NCBI RefSeq assembly: GCF_963678635.1
Contig: NC_087062.1
Span: 16,789,789 to 16,853,788 of the forward strand
Origin: Symsagittifera roscoffensis
Lineage: Eukaryota > Xenacoelomorpha > Acoela > Convolutidae
Reading direction: 5' to 3'
DNA length: 64,000 bases
How positions within the stretch are numbered: position 1 is the first letter of the stretch; each line of letters begins with the position of its first letter. A program made the position numbers and the translations under genes. Positions 31,101-42,759 of this stretch are shown one piece after another. The notes beneath the pieces are model-generated. The model was not told the DNA's origin and did no database searches. It saw only the letters and a list, made by a program, of their open reading frames with translations.

Positions 31101-34100
31101 TGTTTCAATTTCTGCTCGTTGATTTCACAAGAAATTTCGAATTCTTAAAACTTTTTTTGAGCGAATTTGAGCGAAACAGTGCTTTTTCATTTTGTTTTTG
31201 GGAACCAAAACAGCCAAGTAATCCATCAAAAAACAGCCAATGTTCTTGGAATCCAAAACAGCCTTGGAATCCATCAAAGTAAAGAGCAATATTACAAATT
31301 CAACGACAACTCTGATTGCAGCCTATTGCAGACAGTTCACAAAACACACAGATTGGTCTCGCAAGGAAGAGAAAACAATCTCTAGATGGACAAATCGAAA
31401 TAGTTTTCTTATTAATTCATTTTGTGCTTTTGCTTGCAACTGTGACTCCAAAATTAAGTAAATGGTGGGCTAAAACATACGAAAGCCATATAAATTGTTT
31501 CTAACCATCCAAAATTCGTTATTGACGTTCACAAAATCCTAAAAAGTTAAAGATTTTGTCGAAATCAACGGAACTCGACGAAAGTTTGGAAAAAATTCTA
31601 TTTTTTAAATATGATGTACATTTGATCGCAATGGAGATTCGATGAGCATGTAAAAGTTCTCAAGAATAATTTGGGTCAACTGAGAAAACTTAGAAATCTA
31701 AAGAACAATTGAGAGCAGAGAAAAGTTGCGAGCAACCAAAAGTTCGGTCTTAAATTATACGGAACAGCAAGAAAAACATAGATAAGTAAATTGGAAAAAA
31801 ATTGTCGTGGATTAGTTTGGGTAAATTTCATTGGGAAAAATTTTTCTTGAGAAAAGTCATTGTCGTTCAACGTAAATTATATTCAATACAGAACTTGCAT
31901 CGATTGAACTTTCGAAAGTTTCAAGGAAATGAATACATGGTAATAAAAGAGGAAACTCAAGAAAATTTTCTGAACAACGATATGAATAGACTCGCCTGTA
32001 GTAGTACTTCTTCAGAAAACAACTAAATATGAGGCAAGACTCTCCGACAAATGATCACCATTCAAGTTTTTCAATTGGAACTATCGATAAAAAATTCAAT
32101 TTTTATCCTAAAATTATATTAGACTTTTTCAAATAATCTTCAGATAGGCAGTTTGAACAATTTTCAACCTAGTTTTGTTGACATTTTTTTCGAGTTTGGA
32201 TTTTTTTTCTGATAATTTTTATAAAATCACTTGGTTTATTAGGCTAATTGGAGTGTTTTTTCCCGAGGCTTCAACAAATGTTACTTTTAGAAAAAAAAGT
32301 ACCAAAAAAATTTTTTAATATAAGAATAATAAGTTTCTGAACTCAATATTGCGCGTTTATTTAATTTATTTCGATTGAAAGTATGAGTTTTAAATTGAGT
32401 TTCATGTTGTTCTAATAGATTTTAACTTACGTTGATCATAACTATATTCTTGTTTCTCTTATAATCTCACGTCTCTTTTTGCTGGCCGTTGTTTGAGCCG
32501 TGATACATGAAAATGTTGTCCACTTGTTGTTCGCGTTAAGAAGCTTGGCGGAAGAATAATACAGTTCCTAAAGTTCTCAAGTTAGGTCGTTATCACTCAA
32601 TTGAGTTTTGTTTTTGTTGTCGAAAAAGAGAATATGTCCTTGGCAATTATGTTGGAGAAGAATTTTTTTAAAATAATTCAATTACAAAGTTTCATTTACT
32701 TAGGTCGATTACTAAAAACACTTTTGTTTAAATATCGTGCCACATGCAAACTTGGAAAAACTCTCGAATTTTTAGAGAATCATCTCAACAACAAAACTGT
32801 TCCTGAGTAGAATTAGCACCCTCGTTGCGGTAATTTAAAAATGGACCACTTGGGAGCTAGCTTCCGTAGGGCAGTCATTCGAATTTCGATCTGCAATTTC
32901 AGTACTCGGTTTGTTGAATCAGCTGCTGCTTCATGTATAAAAAACTTCTTAATCATTCACAGATGTTTTTTGCAGCCTTTCTGAGGAAAACTGTGCAGCT
33001 GAAATTCTGTTAAGTAGAATGAGTGATTATATTTCTATAAAGCTCAATCCAGTGTCAAAAATTCAGTGCGTCAGTGTGTCAAAAGTTTGAGGGATCGCGG
33101 GTTATCAATTCAAAAAGACTAGGCACTATGGAAATTGAAAAACTGGGTAAACAACTGAGTTAGTTTAGACAGAAACTAAACTAAAGAAACAATTTCGTAA
33201 ATCGTGTTTGTTTGCATAAGAGTCCATAAAAATGGTAACCAAGGAAATCAATCGAAATGTAACATGGAAAGTAAAACTACGAGAGACTAATATCTTTGTT
33301 TTACGGAAACTATTTTCAACTGCTAAAAAAACCGGCATTTTGTTGAATTTTTATCAGAACTAACTGACAGAGACGAAAAATCCAAAATATCCGAAGCTTC
33401 TACAACATAAACAAAAATTCAATTTACTTTGCAGAAGTTGGGTCACAGCTGAGCAAACAGTTCAACCACAAGCGAAGATAGCTCTCAATCAAATTTTTTC
33501 CTTAAAAAAACTAGAGAGAAATCTGCATCAAATATCTTAAGCTACTGTTTTTGTTCTAAAAATGTTGCACAAATTTTTGTGATTTCTTTTTTCATTTCGG
33601 ATAGAACTGAAAATTGCCTTGGGATTAGCAATAACAAATAAATTCATCTATTACTTCATGCACTGCATTTTCCTCAGTTTTTTCAAGTTTGCTGAAGTAA
33701 ATGCAGTCCACAATGATGGAGATCTCTCACAATCGGTAAATCTTACTCTCGTTTCATTACTTATTACTTTCATTAAAATTTTTGAGCGTTGGCTCTATAA
33801 TTGCACAATTTATTAGATGAGGAAAATCAAATCTCCTCAAGCCAAATCAGTTTGGTTTGCTACAAAACTTGGAAACTCTTGATACAGTTAGCTAGCTCAA
33901 CGAATTTAGCAAAATCTGTGAAGGCAGTTTGCAAAAAAAGATTGTACTTTTTTGGACTTTAAACGGCAAAGAGTCTGGTCAATTTACATTTCTGGAGCCG
34001 CTTCTGAAAATAACGATAAAATTTAGAGTCCAACAAAGCTCTAGCTGTGGTGCCCTACTCTTCACCATTTACACTAATCGATTCATGATGATTTTTTGCG

Positions 34101-36856
34101 ATTATCATCATGCTGTTTATCTTAAGATAACGATACAGTTATGATAAACAAAAAAGAAAATGACACGTTCAGCGCTGAGCTAAGGAAAGTAACCAATTGA
34201 AAACAAATTATTGCAAAACACTGAAAAGCCAAAAATGATTACATTCACAAAATCCGAAAAATATGAAGATTTTGTCGAAATCAAAGGAACTCGACGAAAG
34301 TATGGAAAAAGTTCCATTTTTTAAACAGGATGTACATTTGATCGCAATGGAGATTCGATGAGCATGTAAAAGTTCTCAAGAATAATTTGGGTCAACTGAG
34401 AAAACTTAGAAATCTAAAGATTAATTGAGAGCATAGAAAAGTTGCAAACAACCAAAATGTCAGTTTGGTCTTAATTTATACGGAACAGTAAGAAAGACTT
34501 AGTTAAGTAAATTGGAAAAAAACTGTCGTGGTTTAGTTCAGATAAAGTTTCGTTGGGAAAAATTTTCCTTGAGAAAAGTCATTATCGTTCGACGTAATTT
34601 ATATTCAATACAGAACTTGCATTGATTAAAGCTTCGAAAGTTTCAAGGAAATGAATACATGGTAATAAAAGAGAAAACTCAAAGAAAGATTTTCTGAACA
34701 ACGATATGGATAGACTCGCTTATAGTAGAGTTTCTTCAGAAAACAACTAAATATGAGGCAAGACTCTCCGACAAATGATCACCAATCAAGTTTTCCTATT
34801 GGAACTATCGATAAAAAATTCAATTTTCTTCCTAAAATTACATTAGACTTTTTCAAATAATCTTGCGATAGGCAGTTTGAACAATTTTCAACATAGTTTC
34901 GTTGACATTTTTTTCTTGAGTTGTTCGGATTTCTTTTCTGATAATCTTTATAAAATCACTTGGTTTATTAGGCTAATGGGAGTGTTTTTTTTCCCGAGGC
35001 TGGAGCCAATGTTGTTTTTAGAAAAAAAAGTACCAAAAAATTTTTTTAATATAAGAATCATCAGTTTCTGAACTCAATGTTGCGCGTTTTCACAACTTAT
35101 TTCGATTGAAAGTATGATTTTTAAATTAAATTTATGTTGTTCTAATAGATTTCATTGTGAGAGTGACAAATATTCCATTTCTCAAAAATAAATTTTGATG
35201 CGTACAAATGTAAAAATAATTTGCCTTGCCCACAATGATCAATGATGAAAGCCGAATTTCTGCAAACGGCTGAGCCTGCAGTTAGGAATTTTCAAATAAC
35301 AACTTCCTATAGGTAGAGCAATTTTTTGCAAAGCTAATCACGGCTAGTGCAGAAGCCTCTGAGAAGTATGACGACTGAACGAGATTTTACCGTCTTACCA
35401 CTAAATTGACGTGCAAAAAATTTGAAATTCTCATTTCGATCTTCTAAATGGCAGTTCGAAAAGTAAAAAAATTTGCGCCATGAAGATAAGGCGGATCGCG
35501 ATTGTACCTAGATGTAGAAAATTCAAAACAAAAGCATAAAATTACGCTTTTCAGGAGGGTATGATGTACAAAAAGATTTTAAAAGCTCAATTTCTTTTTT
35601 AACCTTTACTTTTGAGATGTCTTTTGTATTTTCCATTTATAGTGACTCTGGTGCCGGACAAACAACGACTGCGCCGGATCACAACCAAACTAAAGAAGAC
35701 GATGACAAAACAGGGTAAAGTTTACTACCAATCTTCAAGAATGCTCTCAACTGCAGCCTCAAAAGACCCTGAAAAGAACTCCACTTAATTTTTCTTTTGT
35801 TCGTTTTACTCTTTTCATCCAAATTTAAGGCGACATCAATTTTCAAATTTGCTTTCCTGCTTGACTCCCAATGGTTTTTACAGACATTTTTACAAATATA
35901 AAAAACAAGGATAGCTGGTTACTTTGCAAGTAGTGCAGAATGTTCCGACAATAAACTTAAAACGTTTTTTGAAAAAAATTTCAAATTAGTGAAAAGATCT
36001 GAACAAAAAATTGGAGCTTAGCAATATTAAGCAAACTGAACAATATTTTTCTAGAAAGAAACTCATAAAACTATTTTTTTTCAGTTTAACTAAAATTAGG
36101 CAGAATTAAGCTATTGAAAACGGCTTAAATTGAGCCTAAAAAGCCTGCTTGCTCGCTTGGTTCACTCGAAACTAGACCAAAAATCGGAAACGAGTTTTTC
36201 TCGACACTGAGAAAAATTTTTTCTAAACTTTTTAATAGCGTTCGAATCACGCCTAAAGAGCTTCAGTACGATATATCATTCGACCCATTCCGATGATTAT
36301 TTATGGTTCTTGGTTTTGCGTGCAAAACAAAAAAAAACAACACAGCCGAATACAAAGTTCCCACCCATTTTTTCAAATTGTCGGAACAAAAAATTCACAA
36401 TGAGCTTGGAAACAGTTTGAACACGAAATTGTTTTAACATGAGAATGCTCTTTTTTTAAAGAAAACCTTTAACCTGATTATTTTTTTTTGAATTTGAATA
36501 GGAAACCTGGCCAAGACAACAGCGTGCAAAGGTTAAAAAACGCAACGTCAATTCAAAAAGCAAACACCGAGTAATAATCAAAACAGCACAGGGTCGTTAA
36601 AAACTTATAGTTTTTGCTTTAGTATTGAATCACTGCCTTTTCTGTTTGTAGTGCAGGGGTGACTTTAATGTGTTTAAAGCAGATAATTAGGGCTTTTGAA
36701 CTATTCAGAGCTCGCAACCTAAGCAAAATTGAAAATTATCCACGATTGATATTTATGAATTTGTGTTTCAGTCTCTACGTGATCAGTGGTGTTGCGGGGG
36801 GCGTGGTGGTTGTGGTGTTTATTGCGGGGGGAGTGCTTATATGGATATGCATATGA
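25177..36856 (+). CDS. CAP gene 1: membrane-anchored CAP/SCP-TAPS protein, 8 exons
   Basis: Exons: 25177-25226, 26491-26588, 28912-29007, 30030-30196, 30629-30804, 35643-35714, 36502-36531, 36772-36856; junctions are GT-AG with phases 2,1,1,0,2,2,2, giving 257 residues. A short hydrophobic N-terminus (residues 4-15) looks like a signal peptide. The CAP domain spans about 23-196. The four cavity residues are present: His31 (KHNLHR), Glu83 (GENI), Glu109 (WYGEI) and His134 (GHFTQ). The CAP2-type CHY box is at 163-165. Paired Cys residues are at 67, 126, 148, 153 and 163. Residues 197-229 are an acidic/Thr linker, and 236-257 form a Gly/Val-rich hydrophobic tail at the extreme C-terminus, so it is membrane- or GPI-anchored. 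CAP proteins are usually secreted and bind lipids or partners. The CAP identity is firm; exon 1 and exon 7 are supported by phase and fit. Confidence 0.85.
25634..26246 (+). mobile_element. hAT-like miniature element in gene 1 intron 1
   Basis: It starts CAGTGGCGTGCGCAG followed by a G-run and ends with CTCGAGAAAATCCTAG and a CCGCTCCTG terminus. Both ends are C/G-rich and face inward, as in other copies at 48448, 56895, 57943, 60364 and 61364. No 8-bp duplication is visible around this copy, so it may be a fusion of two elements. It has no transposase. Confidence 0.65.
27245..27545. repeat. Degenerate AATCGATTATAATCC repeat array
   Basis: Multiple imperfect copies of TCGATTATAATGG/ATCCATTATAATC occur head to tail. 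The unit is largely self-complementary, so single strands can fold. Similar arrays occur at 28600-28830, 49160-49220, 52735-52890 and 53640-53845. Confidence 0.75.
27700..28165. repeat. G-rich minisatellite
   Basis: Units such as AAAGTATACGGGGGGT recur with G-runs of 5 to 14. A ~65-bp block (CTCTGCCATTAAATAATTCC to the CAAACC-TAATTTATAAA end) is present twice, at about 27918 and 28110. Four or more G-runs within short distance give G-quadruplex potential on the plus strand. Proline-rich antisense frames here are a by-product of the G-runs. Confidence 0.8.
28206..28378. mobile_element. Fragment of hAT-like miniature element
   Basis: It contains GGGTCCGTCATCAAAAATGG and GTCGAATCCCTGAG, shared with 61600-61700, and ends with the family terminus CATCCGCCCCTG. 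It lies inside the 27231-28851 composite. Confidence 0.6.
31517..32420. repeat. ~0.9-kb direct repeat in gene 1 intron 5, first copy
   Basis: This block aligns with 34237-35148 over its whole length with scattered substitutions (for example GTACATTTGATCGCAATGGA and TATGAGGCAAGACTCTCCGA occur in both). No frame is preserved between the copies, so it is non-coding. It may be a segmental duplication or an unknown element. Confidence 0.75.
33650..33735 (+). other. Signal-peptide-like exon candidate inside gene 1 intron 5
   Basis: From ATG 33658 the frame encodes a hydrophobic stretch (HCIFLSFFKF) then a polar segment ending SQS just before a GTAAAT donor-like site. It sits between the two 0.9-kb repeats. 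It could be an alternative or nested first exon, but no downstream partner exon is identified. Confidence 0.2.
34237..35148. repeat. ~0.9-kb direct repeat in gene 1 intron 5, second copy
   Basis: This is the partner of 31517-32420, about 2.7 kb downstream in the same orientation. The second copy ends about 500 bases before exon 6. Confidence 0.75.
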
Positions 36857-36948
36857 TGTGAAAGCTCACGCGTCGAAAACGCAAATTGATTTGTACTGAA
36901 AATTGTATGAAAAAGTTTATTTTTGTAAAATGTAAATTCTCAAACTGT

Positions 36949-36954
36949 AATAAA
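36949..36954 (+). terminator. Polyadenylation signal of CAP gene 1
   Basis: AATAAA lies 93 bases after the stop codon of gene 1. Confidence 0.6.
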
Positions 36955-37190
36955 AAATTAATGATATTTTCACTTTTGTTCCAATCACACTTTCAGGTGC
37001 TTCATATCATGCTGATAAAGTATTTACCTGTTTATGACTATTTGTGAACCGGTATCTAATCACAAAATCGAATTATTTAAATTTAGCTCACTTGTCCTAA
37101 ATAAGACAAAGCATATTTACTTTTGCACACTTATTGAAATTTTTTTTGACTAGTGCGTTAAAATGAAGAGTACATTCAAAATTACTAAAA

Positions 37191-37194
37191 ACTG
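37191..37194. repeat. Target-site duplication of element C, left copy (ACTG)
   Basis: ACTG precedes the TGGGACC start of the truncated 5' LTR and recurs at 46371-46374 after the 3' LTR. Confidence 0.65.
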
Positions 37195-37290
37195 TGGGAC
37201 CAGTTCAAACTAGTATTTATTATATACTGGATAGTTACCACTGTAAAATATTTAGAACTATATTTAATTAAGCGACATATTTTGAATAAA
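37195..37290 (+). repeat. 5' LTR remnant of element C
   Basis: About 95 bases from TGGGACCAGTTC through CACTGTAAAATATTT align with the start of the 3' LTR at 46006. The rest of the LTR and the early leader are deleted. Confidence 0.6.
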
Positions 37291-37499
37291 ATGGAATATT
37301 TAGTATTATAATCATAAGACAACAAGACAACTCTGCCAACCCTCGAACTTAAAAATACGCCAATTTTTTTTAAGAAAACTTTCTTTGAAATTTATAAAAC
37401 TAAAACAAAAAACAAAAATACAAACGATCATTAGAAATAAAGTTAATTATTGTTAGTTTGGTGACACTACCTTGCTTCTCGAAGATCATCCCTTCTTTG

Positions 37500-38283
37500 A
37501 ATTTTTTCCTTAAGCATTCAAGAGAATTTAAAAACTAATTGAATCGAAACCAAGATCAGCAAGAACTTTCTTGGATCTTTAACCATTTTGAAAAAGTTGC
37601 AAATATTTCATCTTCAGGGACTCGCCTTGACTTTTATTTTCAATCTGTAGAATCTTTAATTTCAAATCCTAAATCATTCCATCATGGATCTTTTCCTTGA
37701 ACCTTCGCTTCTCCTTGGATCTTCAACCTTAAATTTTTTCAAAGCTTCTTCAAAACCAGATCATCAAGTCTTTCCTCGGATCTCTTAAAATTCTCTTTCC
37801 CGTTCAAAATCTACTCTTTATATCCTCTACAAAAATGGTTCAACGACCTCAAAATTCATTTCACTTTTCAACTTTTCCAATCGAACAAGGACTAACAGAA
37901 TTTTTTTCTAAATTTTTCACAATTTTGAGTAGGTTCGGTTACTGATTCTTCACTTAACCACTACCTTTTTTTGACCCAAGCTTTTTAAAACAGATGGAAG
38001 TAGTAAGCCCTAAAACATTATATAACGATCTACTTATGTTCTAATTATAACTGAAACTTGTGGATTGATTTACTATTCTCCATCCCTCAATCTCATATCG
38101 ATCCACTTGTAAGTAAAATTACGATTACTTAATCGTAGAAAAAGCGACATACGTCTGAGAGCAGTCTGTTTTGCCGCCACAAAACGATCCGAGGTTTTAG
38201 ATAATCTCACAAAAAAAGTAAGAACTACTATTCTAGGAAACAACCTTTAAGACCTGGATTTTGCATCACTCATCCTAACACTT
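37500..38283 (+). other. Leader of element C, first copy
   Basis: It shares blocks with the leaders of A and B, notably AACGACCTCAAA, TTGTGGATTGATTTAC and a hairpin at 37554-37577 (CAAGA/TCTTG arms inside GATC...GATC). A second hairpin-like site near 37758 is eroded. A second leader copy lies at 40000-40514. Confidence 0.6.
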
Positions 38284-39110
38284 ATGTAAAAAGACAGTTT
38301 AGCAAGCAATTAAACATTAGTCTTACACAAATGTAGAACTCGAGAGTTACTTGATAAGATCTTCTGAGAACAACACACAAAGAAAACACAGGATATGTAA
38401 GATCGAAAAAACAAACAAAAAGGAAGACTTTTACCTCAAAACGAAAACAAATTTCTAAAAAACAGTTTTTCTAAGAAACGATACGCAAATTTAGAAACTA
38501 ATACAATAACCAAACAAATTGACGAAAACCTACAAAAAAAACAAACGATCAAAACAAAAAATAAAACAAACAACTTGGTTTCTGATTCAGAAGCAACAAC
38601 AGCATCAATTAAAAACTGATATAGCAGAAAACGAGTACAAAGATACACTTGGAGTTAACCCTTACGACATACTGAAACTTAAACATTTACAGTAACACGA
38701 CATAAAAAAAAGACTCATTAGGACGAAAACTTTGAGCATTATTCTATCCTACAATTTGTCTTAAAACCCACCAGTGACCTTTCACGCGGTCAAATACAAA
38801 TTTGTCGCAACCTCACAAAATTTTATTTCAAAAAGGCAATAGCCCATGTCAACAAGAATTTGCAGAAGTAAAAATTAAAAGGCATAACCCAGACATTTAC
38901 CAGCATTTGTAACTTAACCTCAAAATATTCACTATTGAATTTCTAGTGTCAGGTTTCAGTAAACACAGCCAGACAGAAACTGAATAAAAACAGATGATAC
39001 AAAACTAAGGTTTTGAAGAAATGATCACAAGTCTACAACACCAAAGTTCACAACGGGCAGACTCGATATTCAAAAAGATGTTTTTCAGTCAAACATAGCT
39101 AATTATCCTA
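38284..39110 (+). pseudogene. ORF1/ORF2 remnants, first copy (element C)
   Basis: ATG 38284 corresponds to the ORF1 start but is followed at once by TAA. Fragments of the Lys-rich part, the SDSEATTAS region, the RGQIQICRNL block (ORF2) and the later AD-SIF block follow in broken frames. It is clearly non-functional. Confidence 0.65.
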
Positions 39111-39181
39111 TTAGACCGAAATGAGAAATTTTAATTATCTCCACCACAAGTATCCCGGCATACAGCAAAGAACAGAAATAA

Positions 39182-39902
39182 ATCTCTTCTTATGGTATTT
39201 GTTTTCAATTTGCAAAAAACTCACTGATATTGTTTATTAAAGTTCGGCATACACAAATGTCAAAATAAAAAATTTCTATCACAAAAATTACATGCATGGT
39301 TTATGATAGATGATTTTCAATGCAATTTGAAAAAAAAGTTTTTCTCACACTGTGACAAAGACACGACTTTGGCAAATGAAACACATATTGTATAGGAACC
39401 CGAATTATCCCAGGAGTTGTTTTTTGACAAGACAAGTGATTTTTCAAGCTCAACAAAAGATAGTGAAAAAAACCGCCCCCAAGGTTTTTCTCCAAACAAC
39501 ATATTTACTTCTCTACATAGAAGAAACGAAATATCAGCATTGATTAAATCTACCCACAGGTTAATTCCACACACAGATTATGGATAAACCGGTCAAAAGC
39601 ATCAAGTTTTCTTCAAAACAATGAAATACAACGAAGCCCAAACACTCTTTTTGCTTACAAACAACAAAATTTAGATGAAACGTACGAACAAATTATAGAA
39701 CAACACCACAAAGTTAATTTTCGTTTTCAGATCGATAATAGTTTTAGACCTCAAAGAGCCGTCAACTCGGATCCATCCAATACTCTCTTTCCAATCATTA
39801 TAATCTCCATCGTCAAAAACCTATCATTTCCATCTCTGACCTCACCTCTTCTCCATTGCCGGTATACAATTCCGATTTCTCCACTTTTTCACCAAATTCA
39901 CC
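39182..39902. repeat. 721-bp near-identical block, copy 1 (element C)
   Basis: This matches 41436-42156 at a constant offset of 2254 with only a few substitutions, whereas sequence on its left side differs far more between the two copies. It includes the start of the accessory ORF. All open frames inside appear twice because of the duplication and are not genes. Confidence 0.85.
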
Positions 39903-39999
39903 TGACATGCACTCTGATGATTGTATTCAAGCAATTTTAATACACAAGAGGTTTTCAAATCAGTACCATCCTTTCCCATTCAAAGCCTACCCTTTATTA

Positions 40000-41435
40000 C
40001 CTCTATAAAAATGATTTAATGACCTCAAAATTCAATTCACTTCTCAGCTTTTCCAAACGAACCAGGACGAACTGAATTTTTTTCTAAATTTTTCACAATT
40101 TTAAGTAAGTTCGGTCACTCATTCATCACTTGACCTCTACCTTTAATTTGATCCAAGCACATTAAAACACATGGAAGTAGTAAGCCCTAAAATATTATAT
40201 AACGATCTGCTTGCGTTCTATTTATACCTGAACCTTGTGGATTGATTTACATTTACTATTCTCAATCCCTCAATCTCATATCGATCCCCTTGTAGTTAAG
40301 ATTAAGATTACTTAATTGTAGAAAAAGCCACATCCGTTTTGTCACGACTGTTTAAATGTAGAAAAAGCCACATCCGATCAATCTGTTTTGTTACGAAAAA
40401 ACGACCCGAGGTTTTAGATAACCTCACAAAAAGAGTAAGAACTAACATTTTGGGAAACAGCAATTAGGACCACTGTATCACAATTAAGATTTTGGATCAC
40501 TCATCCGAACACTAATGTAAAAAGACAGTTTAGCAAGCAATCAAACAATAGTTTTACACAAATGTAGAACTCGAGACACTTCATACGATCTTCTTATAAC
40601 ACCACACAAAGAACATATAGGATATGTAAGATCGAAAAACAAACAAAAAAGGAAGACTTTTTGTCTCAATACGAAAACAAATTTCAAAAAAAGAGTTTTT
40701 CCAAGAAACGATACGCAAATTTAGAAATCGATAGAATAACCCTACAATGTGACAAAAACCTCCAATAGAAAAATACGATCAAACCAAAAAATGAAACGGT
40801 TAACTTGTTTTCTGAATCAGAAGAAACAACAGCATCAATTAAAAAAATTATACGTTGAATAAAAACTATTATAACAGAAAACGAGTACAAACATACACTT
40901 GGAACCAACCCTTGCGACACACTGAAACTTAAACATTTACCGTAATATCACAACAAAAACGACTCATAACGACGAAAACTTTGAGCAGATTTCTATCTTA
41001 CCATTGGTCATAAATCCCACCAGTGACTTTTCACGTGGTCAAATACAAATTTGTCACAACATCACAAAATTTTATTTCAAAAAGGCAATAGCCCATGTCA
41101 ACAAGAATTTGCAGAATTAAAAATAAAAAGGCAAAACCCAGACTATTACCTGCCAAGAATATGTAACTTAACCTCACAATACTAACAATTAATTTTCTAG
41201 GGCCAGGTTTCAGTAAACACAACCAGACAGAATAAAAACAGATGATTCAGAACTAAATTTTCGAAGAAACGATCACAAATCAACAACAACATCAAAATTC
41301 GCGAGGAGCAGACTCGATATTCAAAAGGACGTTTTTCAGTCACATATAGCTAGTTTTCCCTATTAGATAGAGAAGAGAAGATTTACTTATCTCCACTACA
41401 AACATCCCGACATACAGCAATAAGAACAGAATTAG
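40000..41435 (+). pseudogene. Leader and ORF1/ORF2 remnants, second copy (element C)
   Basis: Leader blocks recur at 40000-40514. ORF1 starts at ATG 40515, again followed directly by TAA, and ORF2 pieces run to about 41370. The copy is diverged from the first, yet shares its ATG-TAA defect, so the stop predates the duplication. Confidence 0.65.
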
Positions 41436-42156
41436 ATCTCTTCTTATGGTATTTGTTTTCAATTTGCAAAAAACTCACTGATATTGTTTATTAAAGTTCG
41501 GCATACACAAATGTCAAAATAAAAAATTTCTATCACAAAAATTACATGCATGGTTTATGATAGATGATTTTCAATGCAATTTGAAAAAAAAGTTTTTCTC
41601 ACACTGTGACAAAGACACGACTTTGGCAAATGAAACACATATTGTATAGGAACCCGAATTATCCCAGGAGTTGTTTTTTGACAAGACAAGTGATTTTTCA
41701 AGCTCAACAAAAGATAGTGAAAAAAACCGCCCCCAAGGTTTTTCTCCAAACAACATATTTACTTCTCTACATAGAAGAAACGAAATATCAGCATTGATTA
41801 AATCTACCCACAGGTTAATTCCACACACAGATTATGGATAAACCGGTCAAACGCATCAAGTTTTCTTCAAAACAATGAAATACAACGAAGCCCAAACACT
41901 CTTTTTGCTTACAAACAACAAAATTTAGATGAAACGTACGAACAAATTATAGAACAACACCACAAAGTTAATTTTCGTTTTCAGATCGATAATAGTTTTA
42001 GACCTCAAAGAGCCGTCAACTCGGATCCATCTAATACTCTCTTTCCAATCATTATAATCTCCATCGTCAAAAACCTATCATTTCCATCTCTGACCTCACC
42101 TCTTCTTCATTGCCGGTATACAATTCCGATTTCTCCACTTTTTCACCAAATTCACC
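41436..42156. repeat. 721-bp near-identical block, copy 2 (element C)
   Basis: Partner of 39182-39902; the match ends abruptly at 42156 where a third ORF2 copy begins. Confidence 0.85.
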
Positions 42157-42480
42157 CAAATTTGTCACAACCTCATAAAATTTTTGTTTCAAAAAGGCAA
42201 TAGCCCATGTCAACAAGAACTTGCAGAAGTAAAAATAAAAAGGCAAAACCCAGACTATTACCTGCCAAGCATATGTAACTTAACCTCACAGTATTAGCTA
42301 TTGATTTTCTAGTGCCAGGTTTCAGTAAACACAACCAGACAGAATAAAAACAGATGATACAGAACTAAATTTTCGAAGAAACTATCAGAAATCTACAGCA
42401 ACAAAATTCACAAGGAGGAGACTCGATATTCAAAAGGACGTTTTTTCAGTCATACATAGCTAGTTTTCCCTATCTAAGCA
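42157..42480 (+). pseudogene. ORF2 remnant, third copy (element C)
   Basis: The sequence from AAATTTGTCACAACCTCATA onward repeats the ORF2 segment seen at 38798 and 41045, up to the TTCCCTAT block. It marks another duplication junction. Confidence 0.65.
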
Positions 42481-42660
42481 TATAGAGTTTGTTGTTCTCA
42501 CTCCTTAAAGAACATACAACACATCTGCAACGCATTCACAATTAAACAGAAAAGCAACTCTGGCTCGAATGTATTTCGCAGGATTCTTTGGAGTTTTCAT
42601 CTCAATAAATACAATAATACTAGACGCAACATTTAGCGAATACAGCAACAAACTATGAAA
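42481..42660 (+). pseudogene. Env C-terminal fragment (element C)
   Basis: Broken frames match the membrane-proximal end of the env-like protein of element B near 20470-20600, including FAGFFG and ILDA. All upstream env and pol sequence is missing. Confidence 0.55.
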
Positions 42661-42759
42661 AAACTAAACTCATACGACAATCCGCAAAACAGCACACAGA
42701 TTACTCCTAGAGCATCATCAACCTCACATATTTTATCAAAGGAACATCAATTACAATTG

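Noticed and set aside
31167-31504. Overlapping plus-strand ORFs downstream of CAP exon 5
   Set aside because: Three frames are open at once over a repeat-like stretch (CCAAAACAGCC and GGAATCCATCAAA repeats); none fits the exon phases of gene 1.
39301-39574. Identical ORFs repeated at 41555-41828
   Set aside because: They are identical only because of the 721-bp duplicated block in element C; no conservation in element B at this place.
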